Counted from the first letter of the stretch, positions 15,732 to 23,961 are shown. The stretch: 34,124 bases of DNA from Clostridiales bacterium (GCA_021205695.1 JAJPXB010000041.1:1-34124); one strand, 5' to 3'. Notes: generated from the letters alone by a model not told the origin. Made by a program: numbers and translations.

Positions 15732-18191
15732 TCAGCCGTCGCTCAGCTCCGCGCTGGTGTCGGCATCTGCCGTATCCATGTCCTCAAACTCTACTGTCAA
15801 CAGGGTCCCCCGCTTAACGCTGGTTCCGGCAGAGATGCTCTGGCTGACGCAGACGGTAGTGCTGGTGTAATACCCGGAGGTGCCGGTGGCCTGCATATAC
15901 AGTCCCAGCTCGTTGAGAACGTCCACCACCTGATCCGGGGTCAGCCCCTTCAGGTTTGGCATCTCCACCTCATCGGTGGGCACCTCCTCTCCCATATAGA
16001 GGATGACGGTGCTGTTCTGAGGGATATAGGTTCCGGAGGAGGGGATCTGCCCGGTGACTGTGTCTCCATCGCCTACCACCCGATAGGTCAGCTTTTTGTT
16101 GTTCAGGGTCTGCTCCGCCTGGGCCTCTGTCTGTCCGGTCAGGTCGGGGACTGAGGTGAGCTCGCCGGTGAGGTCGTCAGAGCTGTAGGACTTCTCATAG
16201 CCCCGATAGTCCAGCACCTTGGCCAGCAGCTTCCCCGCCACCGGGGCGGCCATGTTGCCGCCGGAGATGTAGAGCCCCGAGGGGGTGTAGTCGCCCCCGT
16301 CCACCGACTCAGGCCGGTCAAAGATCACCAGAACGATCACGTCCGGGTCGTCCGCCGGGGCGAAGCCGATAAAGGAGACGATGTACTCCCCATCCACCAG
16401 AGTCTGAGAGGTGCCGGTCTTGCCGCCGATACGGTAGCCCGCCTGATAGGCGTTCTTGCCGGTGTACTTGGAGACGACTCCCTCCAGGATCTCGGCGCAG
16501 GTCTCGCTGGTCTCCTCGCTGATGACCTGGCGGACGGCGGTGGTCTCCGCCTCATAGGTGGTATTGCCGTCTGCATCCACGATCTTATCCACCACATAGG
16601 GGGTGTAGAGATAGCCCCCGTTGATGACCGCATTGAAGGCGGTGATCATCTGGATGGGCGTCACCTCAAACCGCTGTCCGAAGGAGGCGGTGGCCAGCTC
16701 GGTGACGTTGAAGTCCTCATAGCTCCAGACCTCGCCGATGTTCTCATAGGGCAGGTCGATGCCGGTGGTTTCCATAATACCGAAGTTGTAGAAATACTGA
16801 TAAAACGTGGAGTACCCCAGCCGCTGGCCGATCTCCAGCAGAGCCATATTGCAGGAGTGACCGATGGCCTCCGCCAGAGTCTGGGTGCCGTGGATGCCGG
16901 AGCAGCGGATGGTGTAGATATCCAGCTCGGTGCTGCCCTCGCAGTAGAAGGTGCTGTTTTCGTCCACGACCCCCTCCTCCAGGGCGGCAGCCAGAACCAG
17001 CGCCTTGAAGGTGGAGCCGGGCTCATAGGTGTCGGTGATGGCCTTGTTCGTCCACAAGGAGTAGAGCATATCGGAATAGGCCTGGCTGTAGGCAGAGTCG
17101 TAGTCCAGAACGGTGGTCTCCTCCTCGGTGAGGTTCAGTCCCTCCTTCTCCGCCTCGGCAATGGCCTCGGCCACCTCTGTCTCAGATTCTGCCACCAACT
17201 CCTGGGCATTCTCCTCCACCTGGTCCAGCAGCTCCTCGTCCTCGATGGTGCTGTAGTTATTCAGGTCGAAGGAGGGAGACGATGCCATGCCCAGGATGGC
17301 ACCGGTATCGCACTCCATGACGATAATGGTGCCGCCGTTGGAAGTCTCGTACTTCTCACAGTACTCCTCCAGCAGGCTCTCGCAGTATTCCTGGATGGTG
17401 GCGTCCAGGGTCAGATAGATGTCGCTGCCGTCCTCGGCGTCGTAGTAGTCCTGGAAGAAGTTGAGTAGGTCGGTGCCGTCCTCGTCTTTTGCAGTGACGA
17501 TATACCCCGGCGTACCGGAGAGCTCGTCGTTATACTTGGCCTCCAGACCGTATGCGCCGTCCCCGTCGGCATTGGTAAAGCCAATGATCTGAGCGGCCAT
17601 ATCTCCGTAGGGATAGTACCGCTTGGTGTTGGGCTGGAGATAGACGCAGCCTGTGAGACCGTATTCGTCGATCAGCTCCCGCACCTGCTCCTCTACGTCG
17701 GACTCAACCTTGGTGGCAAGGCGCTTGTACTGGCTGTCCGTGTCCTGGCACTTCTCGTGCAGCGACTCCTCGTCCAGATCCAAAATCTCCGCCAGCTGAG
17801 AGCAGACCACGTCCTCCACGTTCCAGTCGTAGTCGGAGGTGTCCTTTCCCTTCTCCCTGGCTTCGGCCAGGCTCTCGTCCAGGGACTGCTGCTTTTCCTC
17901 GATGGCCTTGGGAGAGATGATGACATCGTAGACGGTAGAGCTGATGGCCAGCACATTGCCGTTGGCGTCGTAGATCGTGCCCCGAGACGCGCTGACCGAG
18001 AGCTGAGAGGTCTGCTGGGTGACGGCTTTCTCCTCCAGCTCGTCATGCTGGACGATCTGGATCTGATAGAGCTGCCAGATCAGGGGGATGAAGATCACAA
18101 TTCCAAACACGATCATCAGCTTTACTGAACGGCTGAACACCAGCCGGTTCGCTGCCTTGCCCGCCTCGCGGATTTTCCGTTCCTGGTTCAT
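15732..18191 (-). CDS. Class B penicillin-binding protein with two PASTA domains (SpoVD/PBP2 type)
   Basis: An 819-residue monofunctional transpeptidase. It has one membrane helix (about 21-42) and a dimerisation domain with SVSASRGTIYDANGNVLA. The transpeptidase domain has Ser393 in the STFK motif, Ser446 in SCN and Lys591 in KTGTS. PASTA repeats are at about 680-735 and 742-803. An acidic, Glu-rich insert of about 65 residues (314-378) lies just before the STFK motif. I start it at ATG 18191; a TTG 17 codons upstream has no ribosome binding site and lies in a terminator hairpin. It crosslinks peptidoglycan as partner of FtsW. The promoter before it looks sigma-E dependent, as for Bacillus spoVD, so it may be the sporulation enzyme SpoVD; two PASTA domains are more like vegetative PBP2B. 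I cannot decide between them. Confidence 0.93.
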   Translation of the reverse strand: MNQERKIREAGKAANRLVFSRSVKLMIVFGIVIFIPLIWQLYQIQIVQHDELEEKAVTQQTSQLSVSASRGTIYDANGNVLAISSTVYDVIISPKAIEEKQQSLDESLAEAREKGKDTSDYDWNVEDVVCSQLAEILDLDEESLHEKCQDTDSQYKRLATKVESDVEEQVRELIDEYGLTGCVYLQPNTKRYYPYGDMAAQIIGFTNADGDGAYGLEAKYNDELSGTPGYIVTAKDEDGTDLLNFFQDYYDAEDGSDIYLTLDATIQEYCESLLEEYCEKYETSNGGTIIVMECDTGAILGMASSPSFDLNNYSTIEDEELLDQVEENAQELVAESETEVAEAIAEAEKEGLNLTEEETTVLDYDSAYSQAYSDMLYSLWTNKAITDTYEPGSTFKALVLAAALEEGVVDENSTFYCEGSTELDIYTIRCSGIHGTQTLAEAIGHSCNMALLEIGQRLGYSTFYQYFYNFGIMETTGIDLPYENIGEVWSYEDFNVTELATASFGQRFEVTPIQMITAFNAVINGGYLYTPYVVDKIVDADGNTTYEAETTAVRQVISEETSETCAEILEGVVSKYTGKNAYQAGYRIGGKTGTSQTLVDGEYIVSFIGFAPADDPDVIVLVIFDRPESVDGGDYTPSGLYISGGNMAAPVAGKLLAKVLDYRGYEKSYSSDDLTGELTSVPDLTGQTEAQAEQTLNNKKLTYRVVGDGDTVTGQIPSSGTYIPQNSTVILYMGEEVPTDEVEMPNLKGLTPDQVVDVLNELGLYMQATGTSGYYTSTTVCVSQSISAGTSVKRGTLLTVEFEDMDTADADTSAELSDG

Positions 18192-18230
18192 GTCCTGCTG
18201 CCTTTCCAGCCGTACCCGGCTACTCTGACG

Positions 18231-18266
18231 AAAAGGGCGCAAGAAAAGAACTGTTTTCTTACGCCC
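18231..18266 (-). terminator. Intrinsic terminator or attenuator in the leader of the pbp gene
   Basis: On the minus strand GGGCGTAAGAAAA and TTTTCTTGCGCCC (18235-18247 with 18254-18266) form a 13-position stem with one mismatch over a 6-base loop, followed at once by TTTTCG. It lies between ftsL and the pbp gene, downstream of the sigma-E-like promoter and 40 bases before the pbp ATG. It would stop most transcripts coming from rsmH-ftsL and also attenuate the local promoter. Confidence 0.75.
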
Positions 18267-18304
18267 CGTTTACATTCTCTTTTGGTAGGGTCACGCTTGC
18301 TCCC

Positions 18305-18333
18305 AGCCTATGTAAGACGATTTCCGCTTATGA
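18305..18333 (-). promoter_or_regulatory. Sigma-E-like promoter upstream of the pbp/spoVD gene
   Basis: Minus strand -35 TCATAAG (18327-18333), 14-bp spacer, -10 CATAGGCT (18305-18312). The known Bacillus sigma-E pattern is KMATATT-N14-CATACAMT. Five of seven and six of eight positions agree, with the exact spacer. The -35 overlaps the ftsL stop codon. Confidence 0.5.
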
Positions 18334-18846
18334 CCACAGGGATGCCCACAGCTCCTTCAGCTGCTCCAGCAGACCGGTGTCCTCTCCATAGACCACTGCG
18401 CTGTCCGGCTCGGAGAGATCCACATAAATCTTCTGATCGCTCCCGGCCTCGGAAAGGCCCACGTCCGCATTGTTCACAGCCTCCTGGAGGGCAGCCTGGT
18501 CGAATACCTCCTCGTACCGGGCCTCCAGCTTTTCTCCCTCCTCCTGGAGTTCGCTCAGCTCGTCCCGGACAATCACCGTCTCGGCATAGATGCTGTTGAG
18601 CTCGGTGTAGCTGAACAGAATCATCACAGCCATCACTGCCGCCACCGCAAAGCCCAGCACCGGAAGGATGCTGATGCTCTCCTTTGGCCGGAGATTGACC
18701 TTGATCCGGCTCTGGACCTGCTCCTGGGTCTGCCCCTTTTTCCGTGGGCGGACCAGAGGCAGCTCCTGAAGCTGGGGCCCGTTGTCCCGCCTCCGGCGGG
18801 GAGCAGCAGTTTCATAGCTATAATACTGTCTCGCTGCATTTGCCAT
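18328..18846 (-). CDS. ftsL: FtsL-like septal protein
   Basis: A 172-residue bitopic protein. It has a long basic cytoplasmic tail (APRRRRDNG, RPRKKGQ), a membrane helix at about 59-80 and an extracytoplasmic coiled coil (about 85-115, DELSELQEEGEKLEARYEEV), then an acidic C-terminal part. Sequence conservation in FtsL is weak; the call rests on topology, coiled coil, size class and the position between rsmH and the PBP gene, which is where ftsL always lies in dcw clusters. FtsL, with DivIC and FtsQ, activates the FtsW-PBP synthase. ATG 18846 has GAGGC about 9 bases upstream, and the gene follows rsmH by 18 bases. Confidence 0.82.
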   Translation of the reverse strand: MANAARQYYSYETAAPRRRRDNGPQLQELPLVRPRKKGQTQEQVQSRIKVNLRPKESISILPVLGFAVAAVMAVMILFSYTELNSIYAETVIVRDELSELQEEGEKLEARYEEVFDQAALQEAVNNADVGLSEAGSDQKIYVDLSEPDSAVVYGEDTGLLEQLKELWASLWS

Positions 18847-18864
18847 AAAACGATGCCTCGTTTC

Positions 18865-19815
18865 TTATATCGTGAACGGCTGACACTTCTCGCAGATGCG
18901 CAGCTTCGCACTGCGTGCTCTGGGGTTTTCCCCGCACTCGTCAGCCGAGGGTAAAATCGGTTTTCTGGGCGTCAGACGCACCTGAGGCGTCTTTCCGCAG
19001 ACACACACCGGAAACTCCGGCGGACAGGTGCAGCCCCGCGCCGCCTGCGCCATGGCGGTCTTGACGATACGATCCTCCAAAGAGTGGAAGGTGATGACGC
19101 ACAGTCGTCCTCCCGGATTCAGCCGGGGAATGACCGCCTCCATGGTGTCAGCTATCGCCCCCAGCTCGTCGTTGACGGCGATGCGCACGGCCTGGAAGCT
19201 CCGCTTGGCGGGATGCTGCTTCTCCCGAAGGGCGGCGGCGGGCATGGCGGAGCGGATGACGTCCACCAGCTCCAGCGTCGTCTCGATGGGTCGCTCCTCC
19301 CTTCGGCGGCAGATGGCAGCGGCAATCCGGGGAGAATACCGCTCCTCGCCGTACCGGCTGAGGATGAGACGGAGCTCGTCCTCATCATAGCTGTTGACAA
19401 TGTCCGCGGCTGTCAGCGTCTGGCTCTGATCCATCCGCATATCCAGGGGGGCGTCCTTGCTATAGGAGAAGCCACGGCTGGCGTCGTCCAGCTGGGGGGA
19501 GGAAACCCCCAAATCCAACAAAATACCGTCTGCTCCGACAATGGAGAGCTGATCCAGTATCTCCGGGATGTCCCGAAAGTTACCGTGAACCAGGGTCACT
19601 CGCTCCATCAGGGGCCCAAACCGCTCCGGCGCGGCGTCCAGCGCCGCCTGATCCCGGTCGATGGCGATAAGCCTTCCGGTGGTCAGCCTGGCCGCCACCT
19701 CTCTGGCATGGCCCGCCCGGCCCAGGGTGCCGTCCACATAGACGCCCTCCGGTCGGATGCAGAGTCCCTGGATACATTCCTTCAGCAACACCGGACGATG
19801 GGTAAACTCCGTCAT
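18865..19815 (-). CDS. rsmH: RsmH (MraW), 16S rRNA m4C1402 methyltransferase
   Basis: A 316-residue SAM-dependent enzyme that methylates N4 of cytidine 1402 in the 16S rRNA decoding centre. It opens with HRPVLLKECIQGL, the SAM loop is VDGTLGRAGHA (27-37), and GILLDLGVSSPQLDDASRGFS, ITFHSLEDRIVK and the C-terminal RSAKLRICEK are family hallmarks. A Cys-rich stretch (CTCPPEFPVCVCG) is normal for the family. ATG 19815 is preceded by GGGGGG 7 bases upstream. It is the first gene of the dcw run with its own promoter; mraZ, which usually precedes it and represses the cluster, is missing. Confidence 0.97.
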   Translation of the reverse strand: MTEFTHRPVLLKECIQGLCIRPEGVYVDGTLGRAGHAREVAARLTTGRLIAIDRDQAALDAAPERFGPLMERVTLVHGNFRDIPEILDQLSIVGADGILLDLGVSSPQLDDASRGFSYSKDAPLDMRMDQSQTLTAADIVNSYDEDELRLILSRYGEERYSPRIAAAICRRREERPIETTLELVDVIRSAMPAAALREKQHPAKRSFQAVRIAVNDELGAIADTMEAVIPRLNPGGRLCVITFHSLEDRIVKTAMAQAARGCTCPPEFPVCVCGKTPQVRLTPRKPILPSADECGENPRARSAKLRICEKCQPFTI

Positions 19816-19883
19816 GACACAGCCCCCCGTCTTTCTCTCCGGCCCGGTTCAGCCGTCCTGAGATCGTCTCCGGTGATATAGCT

Positions 19884-19912
19884 AGTATAATTCTTTTGTT
19901 CCAAAATTGCAA
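19884..19912 (-). promoter_or_regulatory. Sigma-A promoter of the rsmH (dcw) operon
   Basis: Minus strand TTGCAA (19907-19912), 17-bp spacer, TATACT (19884-19889). Transcription would start near 19877, about 60 bases before the rsmH ATG. Confidence 0.8.
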
Positions 19913-20082
19913 CCCCTTGTAACTATTTTTCCCGATCAATTCTTTCCGTTTTTCCTTTCAAAACGGATATTTTAGGCCAAAAGCTTTGCGAATTATTCAG
20001 TCAAGTTGCAAAAACCAGAGAATATGCCCCATTTTTCACAGGTTGCGGTCAGAATTATGTCAATTGTCCCCGGACAGAACGA

Positions 20083-20119
20083 CCGGACGGGCTGCGATGT
20101 CTCCACGCCGCCCGTCCGG
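20083..20119 (-). terminator. Hairpin(s) downstream of the DivIVA-like gene, possible terminator
   Basis: CCGGACGGGC (20083-20092) pairs perfectly with GCCCGTCCGG (20110-20119) across a 17-base loop. A smaller hairpin, CTCTGCC/GGCAGAG (20142-20158), lies closer to the stop. Neither has a clear T-run on the minus strand, so factor-dependent ending or mRNA protection is as likely as intrinsic termination. Confidence 0.4.
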
Positions 20120-20177
20120 CCACGTCTGCTTTCTTGTCATCTCTCTGCCAGAGGCAGAGTCCGCCCATCGTTCCGGC

Positions 20178-20693
20178 TCAGTCCTCTTCCTTGGCCGCGT
20201 CGTAAGCCACATTCTGGCTCCGGCGGGAGGTCGTGCCGCTCATGCCGGCCACCGACCGGAACTTGGAGCGGGACTGGCGGACTTCGTTGAGGGCTACATT
20301 CACCGCGTCCTCAGTGCGGCGCAGGGCGTCCTCGCAATAGGCGTTGGCCGCCTGCTTCAGCTCCTCAGACCGCTTCTCCGCCTGCGCAGTGATGCTGTTG
20401 GCCTCCGACCGGGCCTGGCGGACGATCTCATGCTCGTCCACCATCTGGCGCGCCTTGTCCATGGCCTGCTGGCGGATGCGATCGGCGTCGGTCTTGGCCC
20501 CGTCGAGGTACTCGTTCCGGGTGGCGAGCAGCTTTTTTGCCTCGCTGAGCTCCGCGGGGAATTTATTCCGGATCTCGTCCAGCAGATCCAGAGCGTCGTC
20601 CCGATTGATCCTGCAGGTGCCGCCCAGTCCGCCTTTGGCGTCATCGATCATCCGGTAGAGCATATCCAGCAGTTCCGTTACTCCGTTTGCCAT
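20178..20693 (-). CDS. DivIVA-like coiled-coil protein next to coaD
   Basis: A 171-residue soluble protein, mostly alpha-helical. A long charged helix with Ala/Arg/Glu heptads spans about 35-140 (AKTDADRIRQQAMDKARQMV, ITAQAEKRSEELKQAA), resembling the coiled coils of DivIVA/GpsB and V-ATPase stalk proteins. The C-terminus is Ser/Arg-rich and ends acidic. Clostridial genomes often have such a protein, loosely named ATPase or cell division initiation protein, beside coaD and rsmD. I place the start at ATG 20693, 8 bases after AGGACGG; an ATG 7 codons upstream abuts the coaD stop with no ribosome binding site. No catalytic motif is visible and the function is not known. Confidence 0.75.
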   Translation of the reverse strand: MANGVTELLDMLYRMIDDAKGGLGGTCRINRDDALDLLDEIRNKFPAELSEAKKLLATRNEYLDGAKTDADRIRQQAMDKARQMVDEHEIVRQARSEANSITAQAEKRSEELKQAANAYCEDALRRTEDAVNVALNEVRQSRSKFRSVAGMSGTTSRRSQNVAYDAAKEED

Positions 20694-20714
20694 TGGTATT
20701 ACCGTCCTTTTCAT

Positions 20715-21224
20715 TCAGTCTGTCCGCCGGGCCTGCCGGCAAAGCTGTTCTTCCATCTTGGCCTGGACATCGTCTGCGATCTCTGCAGGGACGAAGTCCT
20801 CCAGGGGAACCCGGTACATGGCCAGCTCCTTTGCGATGCTGGAGCTTAGATAGGTATAATTCTGGCGGGCGGACAGGAACATCGTCTCCAGCCCCGGATT
20901 TAGCTTCCGGTTAATCATGGCCATCTGGAACTCCTTTTCAAAGTCCGACATGGCCCGCAGTCCCTTGACCACACAGCCGGCGCCCTGCTCCCTGGCGTAG
21001 TCCGCCAGCAGGCTGTGGGAGGCGTCCACCTCTACGTTGGGGATATCCGCCGTCACCCGCCGAAGCAGATCCACCCGCTCCTGGGGGGTGAACAGGCCCT
21101 TCTTCTCGGAGTTCACCATCACACAGACGATCAGGCGGTCAAACTGAACCGCAGCCCGCTTGATAATGTCCAGATGTCCCCGGGTGACCGGGTCGAAGCT
21201 GCCGGGATAAATGGCTGTCCTCAT
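20715..21224 (-). CDS. coaD: Phosphopantetheine adenylyltransferase CoaD
   Basis: A 169-residue cytoplasmic nucleotidyltransferase that makes dephospho-CoA from 4'-phosphopantetheine and ATP, the fourth step of CoA synthesis. It starts IYPGSFDPVTRGHLDII with the T/HxGH nucleotide motif (TRGHLD), has VNSEKKGLFTPQERVDLL and GLRAMSDFEKEFQMAMINR, and ends with the YTYLSSSIAKELA motif. The ATG at 21224 overlaps the rsmD stop by 4 bases, so the two are translationally coupled, a pairing conserved across Firmicutes. Confidence 0.97.
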   Translation of the reverse strand: MRTAIYPGSFDPVTRGHLDIIKRAAVQFDRLIVCVMVNSEKKGLFTPQERVDLLRRVTADIPNVEVDASHSLLADYAREQGAGCVVKGLRAMSDFEKEFQMAMINRKLNPGLETMFLSARQNYTYLSSSIAKELAMYRVPLEDFVPAEIADDVQAKMEEQLCRQARRTD

Positions 21225-21775
21225 AGTTCCGTTGCGTCCTTTCGGTACAGAGTCACCTTGATCTTGCCATACCGATATGTCCTGTCCTTCCGATACGGTG
21301 CAGAAAGTTCGGGCAGTTCCTTCTCCACCCTACTTTCACAGATGATTATACCATTTTCAGAAAGGATGTCAATCTCAGCAATGGTTTTTAATGCATTTTC
21401 CAGCAGATCCGTGTCGTAGGGAGGATCTAAAAAGATGAGATGAAACGGCTCCCTCTGGCTTTTCAGGCACCGCAGGGCTTCCCCCTGAACGACTCTGGCC
21501 CCGGACTCCAGACCGGTATGCCTCAGATTCTGCCGGATGAGGGCGACGGCTTCCCGCCGCTGATCCACGAACAGGCAGCTGGCCGCCCCTCTGCTCAGGC
21601 ACTCGATGCCCAGCTGGCCCGTCCCGGCGAACAGATCCAGCGCTCTCCGGCCCTCAATGTCAAACTGAATGACATTGAAGATGCCCTCCTTCACCTGGTC
21701 GGTGGTGGGGCGGGTCTCCTCCCCCTTCAGCTCTCCCAGGCGTCGTCCCCGGGCAGTTCCTGTGATCACACGCAT
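21221..21775 (-). CDS. rsmD: RsmD, 16S rRNA m2G966 methyltransferase
   Basis: A 184-residue SAM-dependent enzyme that methylates N2 of G966 in 16S rRNA. It begins MRVITGTARGRRL, followed by RPTTDQVKEGIFNVIQ, the SAM loop LDLFAGTGQLGIECLSRGA, and the catalytic LIFLDPPYDTD. The length is typical. ATG 21775 follows GGAGAGGAG by about 9 bases. It overlaps coaD and follows the small membrane protein gene by 72 bases. Confidence 0.95.
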   Translation of the reverse strand: MRVITGTARGRRLGELKGEETRPTTDQVKEGIFNVIQFDIEGRRALDLFAGTGQLGIECLSRGAASCLFVDQRREAVALIRQNLRHTGLESGARVVQGEALRCLKSQREPFHLIFLDPPYDTDLLENALKTIAEIDILSENGIIICESRVEKELPELSAPYRKDRTYRYGKIKVTLYRKDATEL

Positions 21776-21847
21776 TTTGCACGACTCCTCTCCGGGGGTT
21801 CACGGTAAGCGGACAGGATGCGTTCTCTGGCCGCTACCCGCCTGCCC

Positions 21848-22126
21848 CTACAATACGAAGCCAACCAGCCAGAATACCAGCAGTATCCCGCCCCAGATTA
21901 GGTTCATCACCATCTCCGACTGATCTCTCCTGTCCTCATAGGCCATGAGGAGGAAGAAGATCAGGTACATGGGACCAAAAAACCAATGGGTGTCAATGTC
22001 CGCCATCAGCTGGAGCATGGTCAGGATGACGGCGATCACCCCATCGCAGAGGGCCACCACCAGCAGGACCCGCTCCAGAGTGCCCTTCTCGTCCCAGCCC
22101 TTCAGGCTAAAGCCTCGTTTGTTCAT
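21848..22126 (-). CDS. Small integral membrane protein of unknown function
   Basis: A 92-residue protein with a short charged N-terminus (NKRGFSLKGWDEKGTLER), a first hydrophobic segment (about 19-42), a second (about 49-63), a charged turn (YEDRRDQSE) and a third (about 73-92). I do not recognise a family. ATG 22126 has AGGAGTAGGA about 4-9 bases upstream, which overlaps the end of uvrC, and only 6 bases separate the stop codon of uvrC from this start, so it is cotranscribed and probably coupled with uvrC. Nothing in the sequence hints at a repair function. Confidence 0.75.
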   Translation of the reverse strand: MNKRGFSLKGWDEKGTLERVLLVVALCDGVIAVILTMLQLMADIDTHWFFGPMYLIFFLLMAYEDRRDQSEMVMNLIWGGILLVFWLVGFVL

Positions 22127-22132
22127 TATTTC

Positions 22133-23953
22133 CTACTCCTCCTTATGAAAGTGCAGATAGACCGCTCGTGCGGTGTTTTTGGATACCACGGCCGCCAGCT
22201 GCTCCTCGGACGCCTCCCGGATGCCTTTGACAGTTTTGAACTGTTTCAGCAGCGCCTTTCGCCGGGCCTCCCCCACGCCGGGAATCTCCTCCAGACTGGA
22301 TGCGATGGTCTGCCTGGCGTGGCTCTCCCGATGGAAGGTAATGGCGAATCGGTGCGTCTCCTCCTGGATGCGCCCCACCATACTGAACAGGGTCTGGTTC
22401 TGCCGGATGCCGATCTCCCGGCCTCCCGGGGCCACCAGGGCGCGGGTGCGGTGACGGCCATCCTTCACCATGCCGAAAACCGGCACAGAGAGGCCCATCC
22501 CCTCCAGCACCTGGACGGCCACCTTCACCTGTCCCTGTCCGCCGTCCATCAAAATCAGGTCGGGGAGCTGGTCGAATTTTTCGTCTCCCTCCAGGTAGCG
22601 GCGGAACCGGCGGGTCAGCACCTGCTCCATGGAGGCGTAGTCGTCCGGGTGCTCCATGTCCCGGAGCTTGAACCGGCGGTAGTCCCGTTTCAACGGTCTG
22701 CCGTCCACAAATACGGTCATGGAGGCCACAATATTGGCCGAGCCGGTGTTGGAGATGTCATACGCCTCGATGCGATGGGGTGCGCGCTCCATGCCCAGGG
22801 TGCGCCCCAGCAGCTCGACGAGCTTGCTCTGCCGCTCCTGGGCGGTGGTGGCCCGTTCCACCTCGTCCCGGGCGGTGCGCTCCGCAAGCTCCACCAGCTT
22901 CACCCGATCGCCCCGCTTTGGGGCGCTCAGAGCCACCTTGCGCCCCGCCTGCCGGGTGAGGTACGCCCCCAGCTCCTCCATGTCCTCAAACTCCCCGGGC
23001 AGCAGGATCTCCCGGGGCAGGACCGTCCGGCCGAGATAGTACTGCTTGACCAGAGTGGAGACAATCTCCCCGCCGTCCTCCTCCATGGGAGTGGGCATGA
23101 GCTGGGTATCCCGGTCGGCCAGCGCCCCCTCCAGAAAGTGCAGCACCACAAAGCAGCTCTTAGCCTCGCCCCTGTAAAAGCCCGCCACATCGGTATCCGC
23201 CCGGGAGGAGGCCACCACCCGCTGCTTTGTCCCCAGCAGCTCGATGGCCTGGAGCCTGTCCCGCAGCTCCGCCGCCGCCTCAAAGCGAAGCTCCTCCGAC
23301 GCCCGGAGCATCTCCCGTTTCAGCTCCTGCTCCACCTGGGTAAATTTCCCCTCCAGAAGCCGCTCCGCCTGGTAGATGCGCTCCTGGTAGTCCGCCTGGG
23401 TCAGCCTGCCCTGGCACCAGCCGTCGCAGATGCCCAGGTGGTGGTTCAGACAGGGCCGCTCCTTCCCGATATCCCGAGGAAACTGTCTCCGGCAGGTGGG
23501 CAGGCGCAGCGCGTTGCAGATGGCCTTGATGCTCTCCCCGGTGGCGCTGCGTCCCCCATAGGGGCCGAAGTACTTCGCCCCGTCCTTGGCCGGTCTGGAG
23601 GCCAGGGAGAAGCGGGGATATGCCTCATTGGACAGCCGGATATAGGGATATCCCTTGTCGTCCTTGAGGAGGATATTGTACCTGGGCTTATGGCGCTTGA
23701 TGAGGGAATTTTCCAGCACCAGAGCCTCGAACTCGCTGGAGGCCAGGAGATAATCGAAGTGGTCGATCTGGGCCACCATGGCCCGGGTCTTGGGAGTGTG
23801 GCTGGCCAGGTCCGCGAAATACTGGCTCACCCGGTTCCGCAGCGCCCGGGATTTGCCCACATAGATGACCTCTCCGGCGGCGTCCATCATGATGTAGACT
23901 CCCGGCTCCAGCGGCAGAGAATGGGCCTTCTGCCGCAGCTCGTCCTTGGTCAG
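22133..23953 (-). CDS. uvrC: UvrC, excinuclease ABC subunit C
   Basis: A 606-residue nuclease of nucleotide excision repair that cuts on both sides of the lesion. The GIY-YIG domain has GVYIM (18-22) and IYVGK (30-34). Cys154, 168, 176 and 180 match the four cysteines reported to hold a [4Fe-4S] cluster in UvrC. The UVR motif for UvrB is at about 207-240. The RNase H-like endonuclease half has YDISNTGSANIVASMTVF and LILMDGGQGQVK, and the tail carries helix-hairpin-helix IPGVGEARRKALLK. The start is probably CTG 23953: AGGAGG lies 8 bases upstream, the family N-terminus begins there, and upstream codons run through the terminator of the HPr-like gene. Confidence 0.94.
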   Translation of the reverse strand: MTKDELRQKAHSLPLEPGVYIMMDAAGEVIYVGKSRALRNRVSQYFADLASHTPKTRAMVAQIDHFDYLLASSEFEALVLENSLIKRHKPRYNILLKDDKGYPYIRLSNEAYPRFSLASRPAKDGAKYFGPYGGRSATGESIKAICNALRLPTCRRQFPRDIGKERPCLNHHLGICDGWCQGRLTQADYQERIYQAERLLEGKFTQVEQELKREMLRASEELRFEAAAELRDRLQAIELLGTKQRVVASSRADTDVAGFYRGEAKSCFVVLHFLEGALADRDTQLMPTPMEEDGGEIVSTLVKQYYLGRTVLPREILLPGEFEDMEELGAYLTRQAGRKVALSAPKRGDRVKLVELAERTARDEVERATTAQERQSKLVELLGRTLGMERAPHRIEAYDISNTGSANIVASMTVFVDGRPLKRDYRRFKLRDMEHPDDYASMEQVLTRRFRRYLEGDEKFDQLPDLILMDGGQGQVKVAVQVLEGMGLSVPVFGMVKDGRHRTRALVAPGGREIGIRQNQTLFSMVGRIQEETHRFAITFHRESHARQTIASSLEEIPGVGEARRKALLKQFKTVKGIREASEEQLAAVVSKNTARAVYLHFHKEE

Positions 23954-23961
23954 TTTCTCCG

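Larger units (their letters stand above)
19816..20177. other. Spacer between the DivIVA-like gene and rsmH
   Basis: 362 bases. It holds the rsmH promoter (19884-19912) at the left, an A/T-rich stretch (19913-20040) with no recognised element, and two hairpins near the end of the DivIVA-like gene (20083-20119 and 20142-20158). No mraZ gene, mraZ fragment or repeated GTGGG-type MraZ site is visible. Confidence 0.55.

Noticed and set aside
19913-20040. MraZ-binding repeats or an mraZ remnant upstream of rsmH
   Set aside because: No repeated GTGGG-type boxes and no MraZ-like frame could be found in the spacer.
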